DNA from: Chrysaora quinquecirrha
Lineage: Eukaryota > Cnidaria > Scyphozoa > Semaeostomeae > Pelagiidae
Direction of reading: 5' to 3'
NCBI GenBank assembly: GCA_014526335.1
Contig: JACTAT010000024.1
Span: 62,001-126,000 of the forward strand
DNA: 64,000 bases
Shown here piece after piece: positions 10,309 through 21,439 of this stretch. The translations under genes were made by a program, and so were the position numbers. The stretch's first letter is position 1. Each line of letters begins with the position of its first letter. The notes below the pieces were generated by a model. That model saw only the letters and a list, made by a program, of their open reading frames with translations, was not told the DNA's origin and ran no database searches.

Positions 10309-11346
10309 CTAATTTAAATGTAACACATTTTTGTAATAATTATTCCATGGTAAAATTTGAGTGTTGTACCTGAAATCATTTAGGAAATTCACTTCTTTGT
10401 TTTTGACACCAAGCCAGGCATACGTACAACTTGCTTGTGACAGAAATGCATTGTAAACGACTCTTAATGGGTCTAAGATGAAAGTTTTACCACAGTTTGC
10501 AGGCCCTGTTATCATTATGTGTATGCCCTTTCCATGACCAATTCCAAGCAGTTTCAAAATACTTTGAGAAAACGGAACCATGTCTATAGAATTGTTTGCC
10601 AAGATTTCCATCACACATTTCAGCCATTCACCTTCGCATATACACTCCTTCTTTAGTTCATCTCTTAGAATTTCTATACGGCTCATTCTTGATCTTTTGA
10701 GATGTTCTGTTGAGCTCTCAATTTCCCAGACTGTATTCATGAGTTCTTCTATTTTCTTTGTTCCTCGAATGTTGGCCAATTCAAATAACTGTGTGTCTCC
10801 TCTTGCCTTCTTGTCTTTTGCTAAAACCATCAGTTCAATGCGAGTCTTGATGTCTTTCAGCACCATCAATGATACATTCAGGTTGGTCAGTCGCTTCTTC
10901 TTCTTTGCAGCCTTCCACCTTTTCTTCAATGCTGACAGCGTTTTCAGTTTTTTCACCTCCGCAGGGTGATGGGACTTTTCACGAATTTGGTATCGCTTTT
11001 TGTGACGTACGTAAATGCACTGTAATACCCTGCAATTCCATATTTGTCTTGGATGAATTTCCATGTGCTCTTCCATTGCTGCAGCTTCGGAAACATTAAG
11101 CACATGTGAAAATGATCTCAACCATCTTCGTGTATCTCCATACTGCAAGCCCACTGAGTAATCGAAGCTGCACGAAAGGGCAACGAATGCTTCTACAATG
11201 GCTGAGGCAAATGTCTTTCTGCTGAAATTCTCTGTATCAGCCTTACTATATGTCACAATATACACTTTTCTTACTGCACTCGCAGGTGAACTCATAACTT
11301 TGACTTTCATTTCTGCTTTATTTGTCGATGCAGATGCCATTGCCAT
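10309..11346 (-). pseudogene. Parvovirus NS1-like HUH nuclease / SF3 helicase relic
   Basis: The open frame of 345 codons is misleading. Its N-terminus (VYIVTYSKADTENF) and its C-terminal half are genuine, but the middle (about 11,150-10,960) is read in the wrong frame. In the alternative minus frame that stretch contains HFHM at 11114-11103 (HUH motif) and YVTK at 11009-10998 (YxxK motif, 35 codons later). These are the two signatures of a rolling-hairpin Rep endonuclease. Two compensating frameshifts therefore flank the nuclease. The helicase part has GPANCGKT (Walker A, residues 281-288) and EVNFLNDFR (Walker B, about 318-326), then ends abruptly. About the last third of an SF3 domain is missing, beside the Tc1-like element. 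This family is common as endogenous copies in invertebrate genomes. It is non-functional as read. Confidence 0.8.
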
Positions 11347-12759
11347 AGTAATAAGCCCTTAAGAACTTCACTAAAAATGTCTTCTTCGATTTGTGAATGT
11401 GAACAGTTTATCTATCTAACTGCGATTTCTCTATATAAGCACTTTCACAGGAAAAAATGTGTAATTATGTGTAATCATTTCTCTAATTCAGTATTAACAC
11501 ATAATTGACAAGAATGCAGATTAAAATGTGGAGGGACGGGGCATTTTGAAAAATGTCTTATGTGTTTGCAACCGACAAAGACTATGTTTCTAGGTATATT
11601 ATTTATTATATTTCAAATGCAAACAAGAGGATTTCGGTTATTTATGTTACATTAACAGCGGAGGGATATTTTATTAATGGAAGTATCGTGAGTGAGTACT
11701 GCATTGAATTGGGCACTGAATGGTTGAAAAATCTAATGTTACATTTGAAGTTGATGGTAACATTGCCAAGAGACAACAGTTAAAATGGACAAGAGCCTTG
11801 GACAAGAGCCAAGAGAATTGATTTTTCGTAGCATGTAGAAAAGATTTCCTCATTGCAATCCTTGGGAAACGTATAGGCTTCTTCCTCAGGTTTAATCAGC
11901 ACATTTCTCCATACAACCCACAAAAATCCAGTTTGGTCTGGTATTATTCTGTATCTATGACTCTAAGAATACTCAAAAGCGCAACCTAAATTTCAATATT
12001 ATGGCTCAACATAGCCAAGCAAAAAAAGGTGAAACTGGAAGAAACCTTTAGGCCCAGAATTTTTTTTAAGGTGATTTGGGGGTGTGTTATCATCCAGCTG
12101 ACTCTTGGTGTCAGAAGCTCAATGTGGTCAGGGTACGAGCCCAGCCACAGTAGGGACAAGGTCAGGGTTGAGGTCTCGATGAGTTAACCAACTACGGAGA
12201 TCCTAGCGACTGGTGCTATTGCACCATTTTACCTTGACCAATCGTTGTAGTTTGCAGGGATTTCCTCTCTGCAATCTTTTGAAAAATGAAAGGCTTTCTT
12301 ACTCTTTGGTTGATTTGTGACACATCTCTTCCAACAAGTTACAAAAAATCAAGTCTTACCTTAGCCTTGAAGATTTTGTCAACAAATTTATCAAGATCTT
12401 AAGGCACAGATGAATCATAAACCCTATATTATGGGTTATTACAAGCAGATAAGAGAGCCTAGCAGCTGCTGCGGGAATTTAGGCCAACCACCATTATTGG
12501 CGTATGTCACATGAGCTCCTTTCCTTTTTGGCCAGAAATTTCATTATTGCCTTTTGCTGCAATTGTTCCTGATAACGTGTTTTCCTAGTGTTACATATGT
12601 GCCTGTCGCAAGTATTTCATATTGTTGCAAGTGTTCCTGGTGCAGTTACAATTGTTCCACATTGTTCAATTCTGCAAGACAAATGTGACATCATTGGATA
12701 CACGCAAACTGTTTGATCTGTTTCTTACGCAACAACAGCAACCGAATTTGGATTTGTTC
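11347..12759. other. Non-coding, with an old diverged direct repeat and short TGTTCC-type repeats
   Basis: Two segments at about 11,826-11,945 and 12,246-12,360 align by eye (TTTCCTC, TGCAATC, AGGCTT, ACATCTCT..CAA blocks), suggesting an ancient duplication about 420 bp apart. At 12,555-12,670 a degenerate array of TTACA..TGTTCC/TGTGCC blocks resembles the one at 31,525-31,660 and 35,235-35,365. No gene is recognised. Confidence 0.5.
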
Positions 12760-13002
12760 CAATACACTTTTTGAACTATGAGCCTCGTTTTCAAAATTTA
12801 TGAAAATTTGTTCGTGCAAAAATTTTGACCCTAGATTCAGATTGAGCACCTTTATTAAAATGAACATCGTAAGGACTAGAAGCATAAAAATTTGCCCAAA
12901 CAGTAAAACGAAGGTGCTGAATTCAAATCTGAAGTGGACATGCTTCTGTGATGCAATTTTAAATTTTTTTGAAAACGAGGCCCTAAGTTGAAAAGGTGTA
13001 TT
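12760..13002. mobile_element. Palindromic MITE / foldback repeat
   Basis: The two halves are inverted copies. AATACAC..TTTGAACTA..GCCTCGTTTTCAAAA on the left matches, reversed, TTTTGAAAACGAGGCCC..TAGTTGAAAAGGTGTATT on the right. Internally GAGCACCTTTATT mirrors AACGAAGGTGCTGAATTC. The centre is near 12,870-12,890. A second half-copy, with the centre and right arm only, lies at 23,527-23,690, so it is a dispersed family. No coding capacity. Confidence 0.75.
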
Positions 13003-13797
13003 CAATTCAGTTGCAGCAGCACTGAGTGTTGCCATCAGACAGAACGGCATGTGTGGTGGGGAATTTAATGCATTACAAAATTTCTTTTTTGACCTTGTTG
13101 TAGCATGTACTTATCTGTTGTAACAGGTACATATTCCTTATTGTCAAATTATAGAAAAATTTAAGCATGGAGGTGTCAGTAACATCTAGCCAAAGCAACA
13201 TCAATGCCTGGATTGTTAAAAGGGCTGGATATGAAATGGCTGTTTACGTGGCTTGCGTTCAAACCTCTTCCCAACACAAACAATGATACAGAAAAGCTAG
13301 TGCAGTAAGCGTTTGCATCAATTCTAGCATGATGTAGGATGTTGGGAGTGGTTTCACTCAGCAAATGTATCCTTAATACATCGGACTTGTATTCTAGTCT
13401 GTTCTGTCAAACGTTACTTACACAGTAGCACCGACATTTCAAGTAAACTACTTTCATAAGCGATAGATATCTTTCGAAGGCATTCCTTTACACATAAGTG
13501 CAATTTCAAAATAATACTGAAAAGAAATTGCCTGACAAGAGAGCTCTTGCTTATTGGGAAATTCTTTGTAAGACATCTCTGCTGCAATGTTGACGTTGAT
13601 TTGCTTGAAGATGATCTGATTTTATTGAAGTCCTTACATGAATCCAAACACACAGCAATACAAACAACTACACAAGGATGATTTTCTTCTTAACTTCCAT
13701 TCACATCATAAAATGATACAATTACATACAGTGATAGGTCTACTCAAAATTTGGACTATCAGTCAATCATGGAGAAAAAGTGTGTTAATTTCTAAAT
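13003..13797. other. Non-coding, nothing recognised
   Basis: AT-rich sequence with no recognised gene. The minus-strand frame at 13,414-13,653 has no family signature. Confidence 0.4.
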
Positions 13798-13938
13798 CAC
13801 GCTTACAGCATGATTTATACAACACTAAGCAATGCAAATATCCAACAAGAATAACGAAAGAGCCTAATGAGAGTTTTTTTAGAAAATTGTTCACAAGTTT
13901 GCAATCCAGGAGAAATTTCTCTTTGGTTCTTTCTATTT
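13798..13938. repeat. Left half of the repeat copy split by the Academ-like element
   Basis: This block (CACGCTTACAGCATGATTTATACA onward) matches 20,526-20,663 closely and stops exactly at the transposon end. The continuation of the same repeat resumes at 18,049. The last three bases (TTT, 13,936-13,938) are the left target duplication. Confidence 0.85.
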
Positions 13939-14529
13939 TAGTGGGGGGTATAACAGGAATAATTTTGCACTTTTTGATACCAGCATGAAACTTGTTAGAG
14001 TGGTAGATGATGACCCAAAGTTGAAAAATCCGATGAAACCCCAACCCAAATCTGCCCCAGGTCCCCAAAATTGATGACGTCGTCAAAAGTGACAATTGAA
14101 ATCTTTTTTTTTCAAAAATATAGATTGTTATATATCAATAGATAGCTTTTTTAATGCTGAACAAACTTTTGAAAAGAACCATATGCTAAAAAGATTTTGT
14201 CAAAAGATAGGAGGGTATTCCAGGGGTTCAGTTTTGTTTCAAGGCACAGTTTCGCAGATTTTAGAATGATATAAATGATGGTTGGAAATCGTGCACTTTG
14301 TGATAAAATTTTTCATAGTGGGAGCTGATAACTCAAAGTTCAAAAATCTGATGAAACCCCAACCCTTATCTGTCCGAGGTCCCCAAAGTTAAGGACTTCA
14401 TAAAAAATGACAATTGACAATTTCGATATGTTCAACAATATTGATTGTTCAACATATATGATATAAACTCGAACTCTGTAATTAAATTTCCACAAAAAAG
14501 TCCTACTGAAACAAATGGTTATACTACTC

Positions 14530-17500
14530 GATATTGTAACAATTTCCAGAACAACTACAAAGTTCTGTACATTTTAAATCATGCCTTTTACATTTACACC
14601 GTGTACATTCATCCTTACAACCACACTTGATGAGTTCGCGACATGACTTTGAAGCTTCGGGGATGGTCATCCATATTGGTGTAATTTGTTCCTCTGTTGC
14701 ATTTCAACCCCAATTGTTTGGGTCATACTCCAAAGTTTTGCAAAGTGAACGATACCAGATTAATCTGAAAATACATATACGATAAGAGAATACATTTTAT
14801 ATTTAGCCAATGCATTTTGTCTCTGAAAAAAAAGAACATGCAAAAATCAAGAATTAGTTAACATACCCTCCTTGGCAAATTGCTCTCTTTAGATGTTGAA
14901 AAAGTGCGTCATACGTAGGTGGTAGATTGTCACTTGAACGATTTTTCTTAGTAAACAAGTTTCTTCTACATGCGTTGACAGACTCGATTCCACTATCATA
15001 CATCAATACCACGTATCTTTCGATTGTTTTTGTGTCGATCTCTTCATAATCGTCTGGTCCACTAAGTGTTGCCAATCTAAATTAATGAAAATGGTTTTCA
15101 ATCTAGTGTTCTTCAAAACAAATGTTTCGCAGTTTTCTTAGAATATCTTAAATAAACAGACAAGGAAGGTATCATTATAATTCAACAAAGAATATAAAGC
15201 CTATACCTTTTGAAAGATTCATGTACAGGCGGGTAAGACTTGAATGTATTCCATGCTATCTTTTTTCCTCTCCCGTGGAAGCCTGATACCGTATCACAGC
15301 CCATGAATGCAAAACAAACAAGAAGAGCTTTGCAAATATCTTCACCAAGAGCACACACATATTTGTTTGCTTTTGGCCTACAAGTTTGAACTGGTGCTGC
15401 ACCATCGATGACTTGGGCGGTGATTTGCGGGGCAGTCAGTGACGACGAGGAATATTTTTCGAGGCATTTTAAGAAATCAGACTTGTTGATCTTACGTAAT
15501 GTTCCGTATTCCGAGATCAAAGGTGGGTAGTTGTGGTTTTCATGTTTGAAAAATTCCGCCAAATCTGAATCTAAGAAAAAAAGAAAGCCAAATTTGACAA
15601 ATTTGACTTTTTCACAAAACAAAGTAAGCTTGTTCATGGGGATAATTTCGTTGACAGAAACCTCACATTTGATAATCCTCTTGTTCACGAATTTGTGATA
15701 TTTTGTCTTACCAAAAGAATCAGCCTTCTTCACCGAACTCACCACTTCTTTGTCCACAATAACTTTTCTGACTAAACTGACCAACTTGTTGTCTGCGTCA
15801 GAAAATGGATTTCCAAGATCTTTAATGGCTCTTTGCATCGCTTCCACGTGTTTTCGAAACTGCTTTTCGAAATCTTCTGTGTCTTCGTTGTGTTTTTGAT
15901 TCTTCGACTCACTTTCCTGAAATCTGAAGTTTTGAAGCATCTCAACGATTTCTGGTCCACTAACCATCCATTTCATGAGACTTGCACTGTCATTTAACAG
16001 CATTTCAACGGCTCCACCGTCAATTTTCACGAGTTTGTTGTTCTGTTTGTGAGCCTGGTCTATTACTATATTGGAAAATGGCTTACCAGTTTTGCTGATA
16101 GTGAAGTTCCCCTTAACGAACTCTTGGTATACTTTTGGATGCTTGATTCACAATCAGATATAAAGAAGGGTAGCCAACGTGCGTAATGTACGTGATCATG
16201 TGCAAACATCTAAGGAGCAATTTTCTCCAGACATGCTAGAAACAGTTTGAAGTCTCCAAGACGAAGGCTTTTCACGAAGGGAAGCAACATTGTTTCCAAT
16301 TCAAGGACACTATTCCAGTACAAGAATTGAATGGATTTTTCCTTTTGTTCAGTAATCCGATCATTCAGAACACTTTGTTGCTTGTTTGAGTTTTCAAATG
16401 CGTTGTTCATCAGCAGAGAAAGGGCTGCGCAGGTGACTTGATGAGCATACCTTGATCGTTTTGGATGACTTCCTTTCAAAAACGACTCTGCTTTTCCAGA
16501 TGTAGTGATACCTGCTTTTACCAACGCATCAACCCAACCACTACCTTCTAGCCAGTCCCCTATCAAGCTTATCAATGCCATCTCAATGTGGAGGGGACCC
16601 ATAAGCATCAAGAGTTTGTCTACTCCATACTCTTCAGGATATAACCACTGAACTTGTTTGCCTAAAGCATATACTGGTTGGTCAGCTGTTATAACGAGTG
16701 GCTGTTCTAGCTTCAGATTTCTGTGGGCTTCCCTGATAACATCCATAGTATGACGGACCATGGCATGTGTCGCAATTTCTTCGTGAATCAATGGTAACAT
16801 AACAGAGTAAGCTTTAGTTACAGGATTCTCCTCCTGGTTTGAGAAAAACGATGACCAGTTGATTCGTTCTGCTGTATTTTCCTCGTTGATATGTTATTGT
16901 ACATGATGAAACCACCCCTCTAATTCTTCAAGCAGATCCTTATTACGTACATTCATAGAATTAACCATGCAAACCCTCAGATTTGATGGATTTGATTTGG
17001 TTGGTTTTACAATGGTATAATATGACGGCAAACCAATTTCAACATCACGATAATCTGTTGGTCTTTCTGACTTAGCTAGATAATTCTCATTGCTAGGATA
17101 CTGAAAGATACTTATTCCTGTACCATGGAATGCACTTTTAGCAGTACTTGAACTTGGGTTGTGGTCCAAGTTGTCAATTGCTGCAACAGTAAACAAACCT
17201 TCTTGAAGTTTTGGTAGGCATACTGATCTTCTTATGTCATACAATTTGAATAACTGTTGAGTTGTTGCCGTTTGTATTTCAAGGATGCGCTTGTAAGAAA
17301 CACTAAGTCCGTGTTGGTGAAGCTCTTCAATAAGACCTTTCTTTCTTGTTTTCGAATGAATCATTAAACCTATGTAGAGTGGAAAAGGTGTTTCGTTTAG
17401 ATATGTTCTTCTTTGCTGTTGCTTTTTTGTATTGAAATACAGCAATTGTGCTAATGTCAAGGCAGCGTCACTCCCCTTATTTGAGCTATAAGCCATATCT

Positions 17501-17690
17501 GAGCCGTGTAGAACCATGTCTATAAACGCCAACACTGGTTTTGAAACGGAAGATTCTTCTGAGCTCCTGCTGAATGTTTCACTTGTAAAATTTTTCTGTT
17601 CGTCTGAATCTTTCTGTCCGCAATGGCGGATTATTTCATTTCGAATAATGGTTGCAGCTCTTGCCAGGCATCTCCCATCATTTTATAAAT
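14530..17690 (-). pseudogene. Academ-like transposase (multi-exon, few disabling changes)
   Basis: Segment 1 (frame open from about 17,680; 17535-16894) has VAAIDNLDHNPSSSTAKSAFHGTGISIFQYPS. Segment 2 (16800-16210) has ITADQPVYALGKQVQW, MGPLHIEMAL and GDWLEGSGWVDALVKAG. Past a TAG near 16,210 and a frameshift near 16,150, segment 3 (to 15205) has IDGGAVEMLL, QVIDGAAPVQ and FMGCDTVSGFHGRGKK, an XPG/PIN-like nuclease signature. Two introns look intact. One is AG|GTATAG to TTTAG|A (about 15,204-15,066), leading to LATLSGPDDYEE. The other is GG|GTATGT to TTTTCAG|A (about 14,865-14,775), leading to LIWYRSL and a Cys-rich C-terminus. These motifs recur in uncharacterised cnidarian and mollusc transposon proteins. 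Visible lesions are at least three stops and one frameshift. Confidence 0.75.
14540..14775 (-). pseudogene. Last exon of the Academ-like protein: Cys-rich domain
   Basis: This exon is too broken to show as an ORF. After the TTTTCAG acceptor it reads LIWYRSLCKTLEYDPNNWG, then a TGA where the family has an aromatic residue. It continues in the same frame with IPEASKSCRELIKCGCK, then CTRCKCKRHDLKCTELCSCSGNC. Eleven cysteines in about 40 residues with C-x-C spacing suggest a zinc-binding tail. The exon ends at TAG near 14,540. Confidence 0.65.
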
Positions 17691-18048
17691 CGCAGGCCTG
17701 GAAAATTGCTTCTCCACTCCCTTCTTGTAGAGTAAGTATGACATCTCGTCCGACGTTGTGCTCTTTTAACTCTGGGATGCGAAATCATTTTTAGCATATG
17801 GTTCTTTTGATGAGTTTAATTAGCGTTACAAAAGCTATCTATTGATATATAACAATCTATATTTTTGAAAAAAAAAATTCAATTGTCACATTTGATGACA
17901 TCATCAAATTTGGGGACCTGGGGCAGATTTAGGTTGGGGTCTCATCCGTTTTTCAACTTTAGGTCATCATCTACCACTCTGCCATGTTTCATGTTGGTAT
18001 CACCAAGTGCACGAATTTGCTAAAAATGAGCAGTTTTGCACCCCACTA

Positions 18049-18560
18049 TTTGCAATAACCATTCCATGCAAATTGATGGGGAGTGTTCTGAAAAAAAGCA
18101 AGAACATAATCTGATGGAAAAGAGCATAGACGAAATAACTAAATCGTTGTTAAATAATGGAAAATCCCTTATATTAAGAAGTTGTTAATTTTCGGGCATC
18201 GAAAGACAGCCTTACAAAATAAAGCACAATCACCCAACACGGCTAGTACAATCTACAATATCTAGTAGGAGAACAACCTTCACAAGCCGAAAGGCTAATA
18301 GCCGTTCCCGAAGAGCTCAACTGTACAATCAAGCAAAAACCTGTTCCCTAACACTGTTTACCATTTTAACAGCAACAACTACTTCTACTGGTACTAAATT
18401 TATGGGGACTGGAAAGCTTTCCTAAAAAAATTAAGCATAATCAACCAACACTGCCAGCCCTAAAACCACCACTATAAACAATTACCTGCCTGTGCTAAAC
18501 TTGCATCCATTAAGTCTAGTAGAACACCAGCCTTCACAAGGCCTTCTAATTCTGCAACAA
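18049..18560. repeat. Right half of the split repeat copy, grading into satellite
   Basis: It begins TTTGCAATAACCATTCCATGC and matches 20,661-21,130 nearly base for base, so it is the other side of the Academ-like insertion site. It grades into 260-bp-type satellite sequence. Confidence 0.85.
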
Positions 18561-20525
18561 TGCATCAACAACAACCTGCTAATACACAACATGTACAAAA
18601 ATATACCAGACTGCAAGCTCTATTTACGATATAAACCACGATAATGACAAGAATAAGCACAGTCATTGGACCTGAAAAGGCTTACGTAAAAAGGAAGCAT
18701 AATCACTCCGGTGCCTGCAATCTGATACACAACAATAAGCTAAATCACCTGCCCCGCTGGTTATATTTATGGCATAAATCACGGCAAAAACAACAACAAG
18801 TAGAGCTTTACCTTGAAACCTTGAAACCCATAGGTAAAAATAAAGCATAATAATCCAATACTGCTAACCTTATACACAACAATAAGCACAAAACCCATAC
18901 TCCTAGGCTTAGATCTACAACATTAAGCATAAAAAGAATTTTGGCAAGCCTTACTCATGATATAAAGCATATTAACTGATCCCTACAAACCTAATACACA
19001 AAACAAAGAAAAATAAACCGGCCCGCTAGCAATTCTTACAATATAAGCCATGATAACGACGAGAACAAGTACAGCTATCTGCCCTCGAAAGGCCTACGAA
19101 AAAATGAAGCATAATCAGTCAGTACTGCTAACCTTATAAACAACAACAAACATAAACACACATCCAGCTACCTAACTTCTACAAAACCTAGCATAACAAC
19201 AATGTTCACAAGGATTAATCATGATGTCAAGGCGAATAGCCGCGATTTCTGCAATCATTAAGCAAATTACCCAGCGTGCTAGCTATTTTTATGATATAAA
19301 CAACGGCAACAACAACACCAAGATCAGTTATAGGCCCTTAAAAGTCTTACGTAAAAATGAAGCATAATCATCCAATACTGCTAACCTTATACACAACAGT
19401 AAGCACAAAAACCGGCCCTCCTAGGCTTACATCTGCAACATCTAGCATGAAAACAATTTTCACAAGCCCTACTCACAATATTAAGCTTAATAACTGATGC
19501 CTACAAGCCTAATACAGAAGACAAAGAAAAATAAACAGGCCATCTAGCCCTTCTAATGATATAAACCATGAAAACGACAAGAACAAGTGCAGATATCAGC
19601 CCTTGAAAACCATATGCAAAAACAAAGCATTATCACCCAATACTACTAACCTTGTACACAGCAACAAGCATAAAAACCCGCCCTGCTGCCTTACATCTAC
19701 AACATCTAGCATAACAGCAATGTTCACATGGATTGCTAACGATTTCAAGGCTAATTACCAGTTCCTGCAATCAAAGAAGAACATTTAGCAAAATAACCCA
19801 GCCAGATAGCTATATTTACGGTATATACAATGGCAACAACAACTGAAGGTACAGTTTTAGGCCCTCAAAAGCCTTACGTAAAAATGAAGCATAATCAATG
19901 AATACTGCTAGCCTTCTACACAACAATAAGAATAAAAACATGCCCTGCTAGCCTTACATCTACAACATCCAGGATAACAACAATTTTGACTATATCAAGC
20001 CTAATAAAGGCTTACTCACGATATCAAGCGTAATAAACCGTTCATGCAAATGTAAAACAAAACATTAAGCAAAATAAACTGGGCAAAACCATGGTAACAC
20101 AACACCAAGTACAATTTTAGGCCATCAGAAGCCTTGGGTAAAAATGAAGCATAATAATCCAAAAGCTAATAAACAACAACAACATCAACACATGCCCTGC
20201 TGCCTAACTTCTACAACATCTAGCATAACAACAATGTTAAGAAGGCTTACTAATGATGCCATCCTGCAATCTAATACAGAACATAAGCAAAAAAACTTCT
20301 TAAAATAGGAACCAAGGTAACAACAAGAACAAGTACAGTTATCAGCCCTGGACAGCCATATGTAGAAAAGAAGCATAACCACTCAATGCTAAACCTTATA
20401 CACAACAATAATCACAAAAACCCGCCTTCCAAGGCTTACATGTAGAACCTCTAGCATAAAAACAATTCTCACAAGCCTCACAATATCGAGCTTATAAACT
20501 AATTTCTACAAACCTAATATCCAAC
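18561..20525. repeat. Satellite with a period of about 260 bp
   Basis: AAGCATAATC-type anchors lie at about 18,694, 18,843, 19,106, 19,360, 19,624, 19,887, 20,147 and 20,370. Most spacings are 254-264 bp. Each unit has ACTGCTAACCTTATACACAACAA, CTACAACATCTAGCATAA.AACAAT and GTACAGTTATCGGCCCT blocks. It is A-rich and C-rich with few G on this strand. Copies differ by 15-30 percent by eye, so it is an old array. No coding content. Confidence 0.85.
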
Positions 20526-21135
20526 ACGCTTACAGCATGATTTATACAGCACTAAACAACACAAATATCCAACAAGAATAACGAAAGAGCCTAATGAGTT
20601 TTTTTTAGAAAATTGTTCACAAGTTTGCATCCAGGAGAAATTTCTCTTTGGTTCTTTCTATTTGCACTAACCATTCCATGCAAATTGATGGAGAGTGTTC
20701 TGAAAAAAAGCAAGAACATAATCTGATGGAAAAGAGCAAAGAGGAAATAACTTAATCGTTGTTAAATAATGGAAAATCCCTTATATTAAGCAGTTGTTAA
20801 TTATCGGGCATCGAAAGACAGCCTTACAAAATAAAGCACAATCACCCAAGACGGCTAGCACAATCTACAATATCTATTAGGAGAACAACCTTCACAAGCC
20901 GAAAGGCTAATAGCCGTTCCCGAAGAGCTTAACCTGTTCCCTAGCACTATTTACGATTTTAACAACAACAACAACTACTTCTACTGGGACTAAATTTTCG
21001 GGGACTGGAAAGCTACAGAATTAAGCATAATCAACCAACACTGCCAGCCGTAAAACCACCACTATAAACAATTACCTGCTAGTGCTAAACTTGCATCCAT
21101 TAAGTCTAGTAGAACAACAACTTCAACAAGGCCTT
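20526..21135. repeat. Unoccupied copy of the Academ-like insertion site
   Basis: This block is collinear with 13,798-13,938 joined to 18,049-18,560. It reads CTTTCTATTTGCACTAACC across the join (TTT at 20,661-20,663), which defines the transposon ends exactly. A small insertion (about 21,136-21,210) follows. Confidence 0.85.
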
Positions 21136-21439
21136 CATTATGGTTTCTTAAAAAGACTGAATTTCATGTTCAAGCTTTTTAACAAATGATACATTGACAA
21201 TAACCTTCTAATTCACAACATGAACAAAAGTATACCGGCCTGCAAGCCACAATAAACCACAATAACGAGTAGAGCAACCACAGCTATCGGCCCTGGAAAA
21301 GACAAAAAAGACTTGCTAATTACTCTTCCCATTATGGGATTTTTCAAACTTGGTTCACTTTGGTAATTCTGGTGTACTAATTCCGAAAATAAATGTTATT
21401 TGGGCACATTTTGAGTCAGTTATCTCTGTCATATCAAAG

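Larger units (their letters stand above)
13939..18048 (-). mobile_element. Academ-like DNA transposon, 4,110 bp, with long TIRs and TTT target duplication
   Basis: The ends are TAGTGGGG...CCCCACTA, with inverted repeats of roughly 220 bp (13,939 to about 14,165 and about 17,823 to 18,048). TTT flanks both sides (13,936-13,938 and 18,049-18,051). The unoccupied version of the site survives at 20,650-20,675, where the flanks are joined with a single TTT. A direct subterminal copy of part of the TIR lies at about 14,298-14,420. The minus-strand interior encodes a multi-exon transposase-type protein ending in a Cys-rich domain. The 3-bp duplication plus an XPG/PIN-like protein fits the Academ superfamily, but that assignment is inference. 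The TAGTG/CACTA ends are in the opposite sense to classical CACTA elements. Confidence 0.75.

Noticed and set aside
12040..12260. tRNA-derived SINE suspected from GGTACGAGCCC
   Set aside because: There is no matching A box at the right spacing, and only one weak B-box-like word.
13939..18048. CACTA (EnSpm) transposon because of TAGTG/CACTA ends
   Set aside because: The termini are in the reverse sense (TAGTG first), and the protein motifs are not CACTA-type.
18561..20525. CRISPR array
   Set aside because: The period is about 260 bp with diverged repeats and no unique short spacers. The DNA is eukaryotic.
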